From Myrmaecium sp. VS I D KN 1 (taxonomy: Eukaryota; Ascomycota; Dothideomycetes; Valsariales; Valsariaceae), in contig JADQAV010000026.1 of NCBI GenBank assembly GCA_019775845.1, positions 248,001 to 312,000 of the forward strand: a DNA stretch of 64,000 bases, read 5' to 3'. A model generated the notes under the pieces. That model made no database searches. It was not told where the DNA came from and was given only the letters and a program-made list of their open reading frames with translations. Positions 10,801 through 23,566 of this stretch are shown piece after piece (within the stretch, counting starts at the first letter, position 1; every line of letters starts with the position of its first letter). Position numbers and translations under genes: made by a program.

Positions 10801-13800
10801 CCGCCGAAGCAATCGGACCAGCAATAGAGATGGTGAAGTTCAATCGATCAACCTGGGTGAGCTCGATCACAATGATGATGATAGTAGACCAAGCAAGTCA
10901 AGCCGTCGCCGTCGTTGCCGCCGATACAGTGACCAGGTAGATGCACCTAAATCGCCCACTCGCTCTTCAGCCGTCTCTGAACCGGTTGATATCTACGATG
11001 GGCAGAAGAAGTCGCGACGAAGGACCAAATCTAGCGACCGGTCTAATGATGGCCAGTCAGTAACGTCTTCTCCATCTCGTCACCGCGATGAACCTGTGAA
11101 ATCCCAGAAGGAGAGAAAAAGTGGTCTTTTGGGGTTCTTCGGAATTCGCAAATCTAGCGACAGCTTGCCTCAGCTAAGTAGGACCGGATCTCTTGATCTG
11201 GACCCGGATGATGAAGGCGGTACAGGCAAGAAGCGACGGAGACACAAACGCAGAGGTTCCACATATGGGTCTGAAGGCGACGACGAATCTTTGGCTAGGT
11301 CCTACGATGCCAAGAAGGCCAGAGAGCGCAACTTGGACGATTATAGCGTCAAACCGCCTCAGCGCAGGCGAAAGTCAGAAGCGGATGAGAGGGATTCTTT
11401 TTTAGGCGATCGGGCAGTGGAAGAGGGTTCACTGCCCGTGGCTGATGGGGTACTCCTCGATCAGCATACTCCTGAAAGCCCTCTCCAACATACCCAGGCA
11501 ACGAAAAGGAATCGGTTAGAGAAGGAAAGACGCGCCAGTTCTACAGGACTACGTAGGCATGGTTCACCATCCCCTGAGTCGCAAGACTTCGAACCGCAGA
11601 ATAGCGAGGTCGCTACTTATGACAACGTACCAGTAGAGATACCTCTACCAGCATCGCGTCCGGAAACACCTCACACAGAAACACCGCTGCCAACGACGCC
11701 TTCTCTCGCCGAATCCCGCGCCCATTCGACCACCGCTATACCATTCAAACTTCGCTTCGGCCGGTCTCCCGTCTCGCCCACATTCTCAAGGCGCGCAGAC
11801 CACAACCTTTCCTCGCCCCTTGGCCTTTCCTCAGCTCCTAGCTCTCCCTCTTCCACGCGCTCGCGGCACCGGAAGTCTAGCTCAGCGGACTTCAAACACA
11901 ACACGGAATCATTTCGCCCACTTTACCTCGTAGAGGTAAATCGCAAGTCCCTTACCCACCTCTCCGAACCGGAAGAAGAGAGCCTTCCGGCGCTCCCCAG
12001 CAGCAGGGAGCCCAGCAGAAGTCCGAGTCTGCAAGGGACCGAGGAAGATTGGGAGTCCGCGCGTGAGAGCCCGAGCATGAGCGGGGCAGAGCAGGTTTCC
12101 GAGAGTAGCCCGGAGATGCATGATGCTGAGGAAGGTGATTATCTCGGTAGTGGCCAGACTACACCGAAAGCGATGGAGTTTCCCGTCGAAGTAACAGATG
12201 TAAAGACGGACTTCAGGGAAGAATCCTCCTCTGCGACCTCAGATGATAAGAACTCAGATATCGAGCGGACTACTAAGATGGCAGAACCTGCCATGGGGTC
12301 TGATGCCCTGTCCATAAGGAAGGATGCTATAAGGGAGCCTGAATCTGTTTCAGTAGCGGAAGAAGGACCGCTCAAACATAACGAGTCAGGTGCAGCGCCT
12401 GATGTAGCCTTAGATGAATCTCGTGCGGAGAGCTCACAACCCGTCGGAGAAGAACCCGTTCATGAGACCCTAAGCACCGAACAGACCCAGCCTCACAGGT
12501 TTGAGGACGAACCTCTTGAACCGAAGCCTACGGACAAGAAAGGTATTGCATTGTCAGCAGCCGAGATGCCGCGTGGTTCATCACAGGAGAAAGGGAGTAC
12601 AAGTCTTCTCGCCATGGTCAAAGACGCCATTCTGGGACAAAGGTTTGATAAACAGCGGTTCTCTGCATCGCCTCTCAAGTCGGGTAATACGGACGTCCCA
12701 GATACGTCTACAGGCGCTGCATCCCCCAATCAAGCAAAGTCTGCGCCCGCGGAACCTAAGCATGCCGTACTGACGTCCGAGGAGACCCCCGATTTCAGCC
12801 AGGAACAGGGTCACGTCGAGGCAGGGTTGGAAAGTGGTTTCGGCGGTCTAGATGAACCAGTCAAGCAAAACAGCCTGCATGATAAGCGAGATGGCCTGCT
12901 GCATGCTGAACAACCGACCTCTACCGAAGAAGCCAGTGGCGATCCAAAGCCTTGCTCTAGGCCTGCATCTCAAATGCTCAATAATCTGTCAGACGACGCA
13001 CAGGACATGCAAATGCCTAACCCGGCGACTCCTGAGGGTAGTATTGCTCCGCCCCCTTCTGATTCTCAACGGCTTCAGATTGATACAGCGTTATCCCGCG
13101 TTGCGCCGGACCTGCTGGTCAATGATGAGGCTCCTAGTTCCGCACTAGAACCTGCCAACCCTCAACCTTGCCTCACTGAAGCAGAAGGTCTGGATACTCA
13201 GGGTGAAAAATCAGGCTCAACCAATCTACAGGGGGCGGGCAGAGTGGTTTCAACTTCGGAGGTGATCGGGGATGACTCTACGCAACTAGCTTCCAGAGAG
13301 GAGGAGGGAAAGAACAAGGGAAAGTCAAAGCAAACCGAGATTCCGGATGAAGATGTTGCCCTGGAGACCAACATATCCCAATCGACCACGGCGGATGCGA
13401 AGCCAGCTGATGAGCCTTCGGTTCCAGCGACCATGCCGAGAAACGTAGAGCCGTTTGTGGAGAGCGTCTTTAGCGATACTCCTAAGACGACCGACGGTGC
13501 TTCTCCTGACATTTGTCGCGCTGCTACTGATCAGGTAGCTGACCCAGTCGCTGCTTCCCACGACCAGGATATTGATCAGACCCCTCTCGAGCCGGATACT
13601 AAGCCCTCTGATAAGCTTGCTCTTCAGCCACTCGACTCTATGCCCGTCAGCACCGCTATCGAGCTTGAAGATAAGCGCGAGGCTGAGATTCCTGAACATG
13701 GTCTTTCTGAACGGATCGAGAAACCCACTGGACCTTTATTAGAAGGTAAAGGGTCTGAAGACCCTTTAGAATCTGTAACAGAGCCGCCCGATGATGTTCC

Positions 13801-16800
13801 CAATATGTCGCCAGTGGGAGAGACGAAGGATAATCATCCAGAGTCACGGGGAGTAACTTTTGGTGCAGACGAGGAAGCGAATTCTGTCAAATCGGACCAG
13901 TCCCCAGTTCAACATGACACAGAATCCGCAGAATCTTACAGAGCACCACAGACCTCGGATGGCACCCGAAATCCACCGACGTCAGCTATCGCGAAAATCT
14001 CTAAGGTGGCATTAGAACCGGATACCGCAACAAAAGCCTCATCCAACGCTACGTCTTCAGTGCCCCGCAAGAAATCGAAAGGGAAGAAGAAAAAGAAGAA
14101 CAAGACCACGGCCGTGTCAGATACAGCGGTTGACCCCGTGGCGACCCCTATCGCACCAGCAACTTCACGAGCCAAGGAGGGCTCTGCTCCTGAATCGACT
14201 GCCCCCGAAGCTTTCCAACAGCCTGACGAAGACGCTTCTGGGGAGCTGCTCGCCGAACGGGTCGTCCTTACCGGCGCTCAAGCGAGGAAGGCCGAACTGG
14301 AAAACGCAGATCCAACGCCACTATCTGGCGGTCCAGTGCAAGAGCTGCGATCTGATGAACCGTTCTTCCCTGAGTCTGCTAGTCTTCCGGTTGCCTCGGA
14401 CAATGTACCACCTAATCCATCCGCCGAGGGGTTTACTGCTGAAGCGAAACGTGCGGTTGAAGAACCTCATGCTCCCACTGCCAGTTCGTTTGAATCGAGT
14501 CAAGAAATACCATCTCATGGCCAACCCAGTTCTAGCTCATCGCTTGTGCCTTCTTCCAATACGACTGCGAATATCCCAAATGCGAAGCGAGCTCCCGTGC
14601 TTGATCCTGCCGCCAGTGGTGATGGACCCGGGGCGAAACCGGACTCGTCTACTTTGATGGCTGAACTGGCAGTCCTGCAAGATGATCCTACTATAGCCAG
14701 CGCTGACTCCAAAAATGAAGAAGCTTCACAACTAGATCTTGCTCAAGGTGATGTGCCGCTTGACCACTCTCCTATGATCCTAGGTAGAGACGATAGTTCG
14801 CAGGCTCTGTCTGGTGCGGTAACTGAAGTAACCCATGACCAAACGGAAGCCGCAACGATATCGACCCCTGATCCTGCAAGCCGGACGGATACTAGTGTCC
14901 AACTCGAAGCATCTGCCCACGCAGAAGGTACACCACAGGCTGGAGCTGGGTCTTTACAGGAAGCTTCTGTCGCAGAGGGAAAGGACCTACATGTAGATGA
15001 GGTTCATCACTTCATTGATGCACTGGAAGGGTTAGCACATAGTACGCCATATGAAGAGGCAGTCCAAGCCGCAAGCGAGTCCAAAGACAAAAATGCTTCT
15101 AATAAGGAAATCCCAGCAGACGCTTCGGCCCCTGACGCTACTGCAGAATTCAAGGCGCCGGGATCTACAGAAACCCATTCGGAGTTATCCTCTGCACAGG
15201 GGCCTGGTATCGCCCCTTCAAACAACGTGGAGCATGAGCTGGCGCCCGAAAATATCCCTCTTCCTCTGGATTCGCCATCTTGGAGCCTAGTTTCTATTGT
15301 TGCTGAACATGAGCTGGAGCCAGAACATATGCCCCTTCCTGAGAATTCGCTTGGGAGCCCGATTCTGAGCAAGGTTGAGCATGAGCGGAAGCCCGAGGAT
15401 ATTCCACTTCCTGAGGATTCGCTTGAGAGCCCAGCTCTGAGCAGCATTGAGCATGAGCTAGAGCCCGAAGATATCCCTCTTCCTACGGGTTCGCAAGCTG
15501 GGAGCCTAGATTCGAGTGATGCTGAACATGAGGTGGAGCCTGAAGACATCCCTCTTCCTGCAAATTCGCAGTCCGAGATCTCATTCTTGAATGACTTTGA
15601 GCTTGATCCGGAGCCCGAAGAAGTCCCTCTTCCTACGGATTTAGAATCAGGCAGTCTAGCCCTTGAACCCCAAGAGATTTCGGAACTTCCGGAGATCCCT
15701 GAATTCCAATCAGACACCAAGAGGGTTTCTAATGCTAGAGCCTCGCCCGAGCAGGGTACAGCAGCCTCGGAATTCTCGAAGAATGGAAAGGAGTCGACCG
15801 AATTGCCAACACTTGCCGTTGCTTCCAAGGATAACACCGCTGTGGTACGAACGGAGTCTACGAATGCAGATTTCCCCCAGCAACAAGAAGACTCCGACGA
15901 ACGATCACCTGGCGCCAAAGAATCTGATGAGTATAACATCCAGTTGGGGCCGGAGTCTCAGCCTGCATCTTGCGTAGTGGCACCTGAAGAGAACAAACAC
16001 TCGAACTTGGGCAATGCTACTGAGCAGCATTCTACCCTCGAGCCGAGCCAAAGCCCCAAGGTGGAGGATGGTCAATCGTCAAGGGATGGCCTCATATCAG
16101 TGGACAGACTCGATCACACCAAGGAGCATCAGCTTAGACCAGGTGGACTTAAGCCGCCCGTGGAAACCACCGATACTGACACCGAGAATCTTGGGGAGAC
16201 TGTTGCGCCACCGATTTTGGTGGCCGGGGGACCAGAGGCCAAGCCAGTGGAGGACACAAGTTTAGCTGAGACATCTACGGATGATACATCTGTTCCGATC
16301 AATGACCCTGAAAGCGAGATGGATGATCATGTGGTCGCGTACTGTGAACATTCCACGATGGCCGAAAAGATCGAAACCGGCCCTCCGAACCACGGAGAAG
16401 GTACGATTGAAGAAGCTCGGCAGGAAAAAACGATCGACACCGGCACGAATCCGACGGTCGACCCGCACAATGCCCACTTGTCGCAAGGAGAAGCGTCGTC
16501 GGCAGCAGAAATCCCACGTCTTGCAGAGGTTACCGACCGCGAACTCGGGAAACAGCTGGACGAGGTCAAGGATAATGGGAAGACCGACAACGATACGAAG
16601 GAACCACAACAGAATGCGGCATCATCTGCCCTAAACCTTGACACCGATGCCGCTTCGGGCCCGGCATCTTCAGGTCCTGCACCCGCCTTTGAAACAGTCC
16701 AGCCAGAGTATCCTGTAATGGAGCGTGCTGGTACAACACCGACGCCACAGCAAAGCATAATCGAAGTGACTGGGCCGGGCATTGACAAGAAAAAGAAAAA

Positions 16801-19800
16801 GAAGAAGAAGAGCAAGAAGGACAAGAAGGACAGAAAGGACCCGTTGTCAGTTGCAGTAGCAGAGGAAGAATCTTTGCCTGCCCAATCCACGACCTTACCT
16901 GATGAAGTTGACTCTGTGGATGGATCCGCGGGCGAAGGATCCACTGACCCCTTGCTCAGCGAACGTCCGTTATCAAATAATGACCATCTGAAGGTGAAAG
17001 ATCACCCGGAAATGCATTCTCTGTCCAATGCTTCTGAAGCAACTGCGCTTGCAACAAATTGCCCGGAACCAGAGACGCCGGAAGTGGCGAAAGCAGCAGA
17101 GTCGGTGACTGAACAACCAGTTGAATCCGATGAACTTGAGGCTATAATCCAACCTAATAAGGAGGGAAGTGAATTATCTGCAGGAAATGTACCGATACCT
17201 TCACAAGACAAGACTAAAGAGAGCGATTCAAGCACTGCGCCGGAGCAGACATCCCTCGATCAAATCTCTTCCCAAGGCGATGCTGTACCGACCTCGGCAG
17301 ATCCTACGGCCCCGGAAGCAAGTTCACCGACCTTGGGTCTGGACGACCAGCTTATTACCGCTCCGTCTGCTGCGCTTAGTGACGATGGTGCTGTGTTGTA
17401 CAAGCAAAGAGGCGAGACCACGCAGCTAACACAGCCTGGTTCGTGCGAGCCTAATTCCGCAGAAACGTGTCCAGATGTCCATGATGGAGCACGCATGGAG
17501 CATGGCATTGAAGAAACAGATTTTTTAAGGGACGGACCGTCCGAACTTCCACCCAATGTTGAAGGTCCCTCAACACGGGGTCCGCCTGAAACTATCACAC
17601 AGTCTTCCCCACTTACTCCTGACAATATCATCAGTACTGAGCCAGACCTTAGCCACGCAGTCACAAACGTTGCACCCGCGGATGTATCGAACCCGCCCCA
17701 TGATCCGAGCGACGTGAGCAACGCTCCTGCAGCTGATCAGCACGAAAACGACCAGCCTCCTATCCCAACCGGTGCAATGACCGCCGGCAAGAGCCCCGAC
17801 ATGGACCGTAATGCGACGTTAACTGCCAGTCAATCGGATAACATACCAGCCTCGTATGAATCAGCGCATTCCCAGTCACGAGAAAACGAACCAAACGACG
17901 AGTATCCCGCTATCGTAGGGGGTAAGCTCGCCGTAAGGGAAAGACCGCGAACTTGTGCTGAGCCAGATTCTCGGAATGTTTCAGAGGTTAAGACGGATGT
18001 GTCTGCCAAATATGATGCTGATTCCCGTCCATCGTCCAGTGATATGGCTCCCAAAAAGCAAAGTAAGAGGGAAAAACGGAAAGCGAAAAAGAAGTCTCGA
18101 ACTCAGGATAATGCCATTTTGACCGCTGAGGTCGAGCCCGACGTCCTAAGCTTACCATCACAACATGACTCCGGACTACTGCCTGAAGATACCCTTACCA
18201 GTGATACTGGAAAACCTGGTCAGCATTCCGGCAACAATGTTCCCGCGGACGGTGTTTCACGCCATAACGAGGCTACGAGTACTGAGAAGGCACTTCTCCC
18301 GCAAGATATTGCCGATGCTCCCACCCCTCTCTACGATCAGGAAGAAAAGGAGTGGAATGACCAGGTCAGTCAGGGATCCGAGGCCACGGGAAGAGAGACG
18401 GTCCAACCTACCTCGCGAGCTGCCTCCCTCGGGTTGAGGAATCAGGAAACTGATAGGGAGTTTACAGCAACCCTTGCTGCAGGCCTGGAAGGTTCTGGTT
18501 TCGATCCCAGAATAGTATTGCATGATCCGATTTATCGTAGCAAGAACGGATCTCTAGATCGGGCCCTCGATGCTGGCTCCGATCTACCAGGGGAATTAGC
18601 CGCCAATGATGCCAACCAAGATCATGGTCGTGCCTTGATGCCTGTGGTAGATATCGGAAATGCGCCACTGGATGGACCTGCAGTTGTGGAGGCAGCGGCT
18701 ACGGCTAAAGGTGAGGACAAGCAGCCCAAGTCTGGCGATCTTGACTTCACTGAAGCCATTGCCGCGGGGTTGGAAGGCTCGGGCTTTGACCCTAATATCG
18801 TGCTAAACGATCCACTCTTCAACCGAAGTGGATCGCCGTCAAGTGCTCTAGACTCGGAGCCTGACACCGGATTTGTTCTTCGCAAAAGACCGAGGAAAAA
18901 GAGAAACGGGGATCGCGCTTCTCCTCAAGCGGCATCCAGATCAAGTTCAGCAGAACTGGCCCCTTCTCATTCCCAAGAGACAGCATTAAACCAAGAGCCT
19001 CCCCTTACGGACAAGTCTGGTGCAGTTAAGGAAATCCCCTCTACAGAAGCTTTGGAACCCCATACCGAGTCGGAAATCAACGAGATTGCTGGTAAGCTTA
19101 TAGATGAAAGGGAGTCTGGCGCGGAAGGTGTAAAGAAAACAGTGGTAGCAGAAGCGCAAGATCATGTCTCAGCTGAAGATCTCGACGTCAACGAGAGTAC
19201 GGCACCAGTCATCGACGTACAACCGGAGCCTCCAGTCGAGGCTGAGGCTCGCGATGTGGCGGAGTCAACTGATCCCAAACCAGCAATTCGGTCGGACTCA
19301 GTAGAGGATCAGGAAGCTGAGAATCCAGCCGTTTCCGGAGGCCTCACAGAGACAACTGCCGGATTCGATGACCTCAGTAAAGCCAATGATGCAACTGCAG
19401 AGCCAAAGGAACTGAACGCTGCCATATTGGAATCAGAAGTGCGGGACAGACCCCTTGCTGATCAAGGCTCTTCAACGCAAAGTGAGGTTCAACAACCGGC
19501 GGACAAGGGATCAGGCGTGTTCCTCGAGCGTGGCGATGACGCAACACGGAGTGATAAGGTGACAAAACCGAAGGACAGTGGTGTTAGTACAGAGAAAGGT
19601 CTGGGCCTACTGAAACAAATGTGGGATGAAAGAGCACAAGCCGAGTCGCCTCTATGCCCCGTTGAAGAATCACAAGGCGATATTCTGGATACACGAGAGA
19701 GATTGCCGGCACAGGGAGAGGACCTTCCCACGCTGCAGGAGCCAACTTGGTCATTCGCTAACACTCGCGACAGCGTTGTCCATGTCGCGGACTCTCCGTC

Positions 19801-22800
19801 GCTCAGCAATAGCCTGGTCGGCGAACTCCAAGAGCATCAGCTGCGCGATAGCGGCTATCACGACGCTCAAACGAGTCTCATATTGCCATCCGGAGCGGAG
19901 ACCAATGCCGCTCCGTTATTGCAGGAAAGTCTGCCACATGGAGAGTCTAACCAGCCTTCACAATCTCTAGAACGAGACAACGGGGAGATAACTATGGTTC
20001 ACGATCCTGCTCAAGAGCAACAGGCGTCCTTAGAGCCCAGCAAGATGTCAACACCGACGGAGACCCGATTTTCACCACCATTGGGTTCCCTAGACAGACT
20101 GGCGACCGAGGGACTTGACTCCACCTCGAAAGCACGTAGCTCCTACTCATTCCGTTCCCCTCCCGAAGACGACGTAGAGCAGCCATCGGAGGCGCCGGCA
20201 GCCGAACAGCCTCCGGAAGTTTCCGAGCCTGAGGGTGTGCAGCAAGAAGAGACACAATCACCCGGGGGAACGAAGCCCGGTCAAACATGGACCTCCATCT
20301 TCGGCGATCCAGACTTGTCCAGCAGCAAGAAAATAGAGCCTTCTACTCCCCCAAGGCACTACCGGTCTCCAAGCACGCCTTTAGATACCATACGTGAGCA
20401 CAGCTCTGAAGGTTCGCCGCTCCGCAAGAAGGCTCGTGAGATACATGATGTGGGCATGCCGGAACGCGGAGTCAAGACAGCCAGGCGGTCCGCAACTCCA
20501 ATACCATTCCAGCGGCGGTCGAAGCCTCTAGAGGCTGATGCGCCTCTGCCGGATGAGGAAGGTGAAGTTGAGGGGCCATCGAAGACAGGGGAGGATGCAC
20601 AAACACATGCTCCCTGGGCTTCGATGGAAGGGGCCTGGGGAGTCGGTGACATCGACCGTGGTACCACCCTCAGCCCAGCGCGGCGGTTCCCAAGCCCCCG
20701 TGAAACGGTGCGGAACGTGCCCAGCCGGCAGTTCTCCCCCAGCGTGCAGAGCGAACGGTCGGCGAGCAATATTGGCCGACTGCGATCGCCGGACCCGCTG
20801 CGGCCTCTGAGCTCGTTGAGCTCGATGAGCCAGGGATCGGCCACGCCTCCGCTACGGCGGGTGGACCGCAGCCTGTCGGGCGATCTGCGGGCGGCAGCAC
20901 GGCTTGGCGAGGCGCGAGCACGGGCACAGCAGGGACAAGGGCAGGGGCAGGGACAGGGACAGGCGGGGCCACAGCCGAGTGGGATGACCGACCAGCCCGA
21001 ATCGCGGGCGGTTGGCGGCACTGATAAACCCCTTGACCGCCCCGGAACCCCCGAGCCCCAGCCCCTCCACCACCTCCACGACCCCGCCAACGACCGCCCA
21101 GCACATGCCCCCCCGCGCCCAACCACCCCTCCCAGCGACAACCGTCTTCCACCCGCGACCACTCGAAGCAGGGGCGTAGCTATGGCCGACGTCTATGTAA
21201 GTGTGATCTCCTGCATTCTTTCATCGATCAGAACTGATTTAGCTCAGGAGGGCTGGGGTGACGCCCAAGGATCGCCTGGCTTGTCTCCGACTCGTCCTGC
21301 CAGCATCCGCAAGCGCCAAAGCCTATACATCGTTGACCTGCAACACCAGCTCGACCAACTCGCCTCGGAGAACCGCGCGCTGCAGGAGGAGAGGGCCCGC
21401 ACTGCTGAGCTTATCCGCGAGTCCCAGCACCAGCATCAAGCCAACAACCAAGTCACCGCCGAGGCTGTGGATGCACGTGACCGTCAGCTGCGTGCCAACG
21501 ATGCCGAGATCACTCGTCTTCGCCAGGCCCTCGCAGCGGTGGAGAAGGAGGTCGCGAGGCTGACTGAAGAGAACTCTCGCCTCTCGGAGGCCAATAAGCA
21601 CCTCGTCGCTGATACCAATGACCGTTATGCCACCCTACTGAACGAACGCGAAGAGGAGAAGAAGCAGTTACGTGAAGCAACCGAATCTTTGGAAGCTTTG
21701 AAAGCACAGCACAGCACCCTCACTGCCGGTGTGGAGGAGGTCGTTCGCCAAGAGATAGGAGCTGCACTGGATGATAGAAACGAAGAGATTGACCGTCTCA
21801 ACAAAGCGCTAGACGCTGCCGTGGAGCAGATCAAGTCGTTGCAGAAGGAAATCATTGCTTATAAACGAGATCAAAGCTTTCTCACCGTGCGTGATGAGGA
21901 TTACTTTGACAGCGCCTGTCAGCAGCTTTGCCAGCATGTGCAACAATGGGTCTTGCGGTTTTCCAAGTTTTCTGACACCCGAGCATGCCGCCTTACTTCC
22001 GATCTCCAGGACGAAAAGATCGAGGCCAGACTTGACAATGCTGTCCTTGATGGCTCGGACGTCGATCAGCTTCTTGCCGACCGTGTTCGAAGGCGCGACG
22101 TCTTTATGTCCGTGGTGATGACCATGGTTTGGGAGTACATCTTCACACGGTATCTCTTCGGCATGGATCGGGATCAAAGACAGAGGCTCAAGCAGCTCGA
22201 GAAGACTTTGAGCGAAACAGGTATGTTTGTGTGCACTGATTCTTTCTGGCATATTGCTGATAAACGCGTTAGGCCCACCGAGAGCGGTCGCCCTCTGGAG
22301 AGCAATCACCTTGACTCTCCTCTCCAAACGCGAGGCATTCCTCGAGCAGCGCAAACAGGACACCGAAGCTGTCGTGCAAGAGATCTACACAACCCTTGCC
22401 ACCCTCCTCCCCCCGCCCCCCCATCTCGAGCGCCAGATCCTCGACTCGCTCCGGAACGTCATGCGCCTCGCCGTGGACCTCTCCATCGAGATGCGCACCC
22501 AGCGCGCAGAGTACATCATGCTTCCGCCCCTTCAGCCCGAGTACGACGAGAACGGCGACCTGGTCCGCAAGGTGTACTTCAACGCCGCCCTGATGAACGA
22601 GCGGAGCGGCGACACGACCTCGAACGCCGAGCTCGAGGCCCGCGGCGCCGTCGTCAAGATCGTCCTCTTCCCCCTCGTCGTCAAGAAGGGCGACGGCCTC
22701 GGCGACGGCGAGGACGAGATCGTCGTCTGCCCCGCCCAGGTCCTCGTCGCCACCCCCGCCGCGTCCAAGAAGGTCGTCCGCGTCCTCAGCGGCGCCATGG

Positions 22801-22880
22801 ACGTCGACCACCCTCAGCAACGCGCGCCCTCCTCCAACCGGTCCGTCATGTCGGATGCGATGGATATGAGCGTTGTTTGA
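4895..22880 (+). CDS. lah: Leashin-type giant Woronin-body tether (involucrin repeat protein)
   Basis: Leashins tether Woronin bodies to the septal pore so that damaged hyphal cells can be sealed. I read three exons: 4895-21196, 21248-22220 and 22273-22880, for about 5960 aa. The open frame that runs on to 23047 is read-through of the second intron. The N-terminal 500 residues are basic, disordered and have SH3-ligand-like PPKPPRP and MKPPRP motifs. A conserved block with RFVEWWKDYEDIRKMEEY and GVCRDCFDP sits near residues 503-534. The middle is a long acidic, Ser/Glu/Pro-rich region with degenerate repeats, three lysine-rich clusters, a six-copy EPEDIPLP array and two GLEGSGFDP modules. After residue 5434 comes a long coiled coil (IVDLQHQLDQLASENRALQE onward) and a helical C-terminal domain (LERQILDSLRNVMRLAVDLS). 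Neurospora splits the locus into LAH-1 and LAH-2; here the frame is continuous, as in Aspergillus. Confidence 0.88.
14066..14104 (+). repeat. Lysine-rich cluster 1 in leashin
   Basis: About 13 codons read RKKSKGKKKKKNK. It is the first of three similar basic patches (also near 16784 and 18050) in an otherwise acidic region. They could be nuclear-signal-like artefacts, or contacts for acidic partners or lipid; the sequence alone does not decide. Confidence 0.6.
15227..15646 (+). repeat. Six-copy HELEPEDIPLP tandem array inside leashin
   Basis: Copies start at 15227, 15302, 15374, 15446, 15521 and 15596, so the period is 72-75 bases (24-25 residues). The core is E-H-E-L-E-P-E-D-I-P-L-P followed by a Ser-rich spacer. 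Copies differ by several substitutions, and the last has diverged to DPEPEEVPLP, so this is an older, coding-frame-preserved expansion and not a recent microsatellite. Confidence 0.9.
16784..16839 (+). repeat. Lysine-rich cluster 2 in leashin
   Basis: This is a run of AAG/AAA codons with a few Ser, Asp and Arg codons: DKKKKKKKKSKKDKKDRK. It is the longest of the three basic patches in the protein. Confidence 0.7.
18050..18100 (+). repeat. Lysine-rich cluster 3 in leashin
   Basis: The codons read PKKQSKREKRKAKKKSR. It lies about 360 bases before the first GLEGSGFDP module. Confidence 0.6.
18458..18535 (+). repeat. GLEGSGFDP module, copy 1
   Basis: A 26-residue block begins EFTATLAAGLEGSGFDP and continues RIVLHDPIY. 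It matches the block at 18743-18820 at 18 of 26 positions by eye. It is predicted helical followed by a turn, in contrast to its disordered surroundings. Confidence 0.8.
18743..18820 (+). repeat. GLEGSGFDP module, copy 2
   Basis: This second 26-residue block begins DFTEAIAAGLEGSGFDP and continues NIVLNDPLF. Its start is 285 bases after that of copy 1. The differences are conservative (E/D, L/I, I/L, Y/F), which suggests a constrained binding motif and not drift. Confidence 0.8.
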
Positions 22881-23566
22881 GATCAGACGAAAAGAAAAAA
22901 ACAATACAAATCAAAATAAAGAAAGAGAGGGAGGGAGAGAACAAGAAGAGAAGAGAAACGGTTGTTTTGTTTGCTTTTCCAGAGCATCTTTGCTTACTGA
23001 TGACCGGGACGATTCATGTTATAGAAAAACCTTCTCTTTCGATTTGACTGAGAGAAGAATAACGAAGGAGAGTAACGAGAGCTCTCTCCGCTTGACGAAT
23101 TCCATTTTTCCTTTGTGTTACAGCATGATGATACCTTGTTTTCTCGTCCTTTTTCAATTCTCGATTCATGACAAACATCCCGAGCGATCTACTATACTCG
23201 TGTTTGTCGCCGTGCCGCGTTGAGCATGTTTATATTGATTGCATGTATGTAGCATGATATCAATTCTGCATTTGATTTCTCATTCTAGCATGCATGGTGC
23301 GTGCCCACGGATCAACGCACACGTGCCGGGCTAATTCGACAACCGAATTTCCACAAGAACAAGTGACTTTGGATCCATACGAAATTTCCAGAAATACACG
23401 CGTAGTGGGAAAGGTAAAGAAAACGAAAGAAAGCAAAAACAGGTGGAAACAAAGGAGAAAAACAGAAGGAGACAAGAGCAGGGGAATAAGAACAGATTCG
23501 GCAAAAGGGATGGCACAAGATCAAAGGGATGGGGAAGGGAATGAGAACAAAGCCTCCCTCGAGCGC
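22881..23566. other. Convergent 3' region, 686 bases
   Basis: This lies between the end of leashin (+) and the end of the H3-tail-like gene (-). It is richer in A and T than its neighbours, with A/G-rich stretches just after the leashin stop. It probably holds both 3' ends. I see no gene. Confidence 0.6.

Noticed and set aside
15007-15939. 310-codon antisense open frame over the leashin repeat array
   Set aside because: It is the complement of the EPEDIPLP repeats; its Ser/Gly-rich periodicity follows from the sense repeats.
22881-23047. Extension of leashin to 23047 by reading through the second intron
   Set aside because: The read-through sequence is low-complexity and Arg/Pro-rich, whereas splicing at 22220/22273 restores a conserved helical C-terminus ending at 22880.
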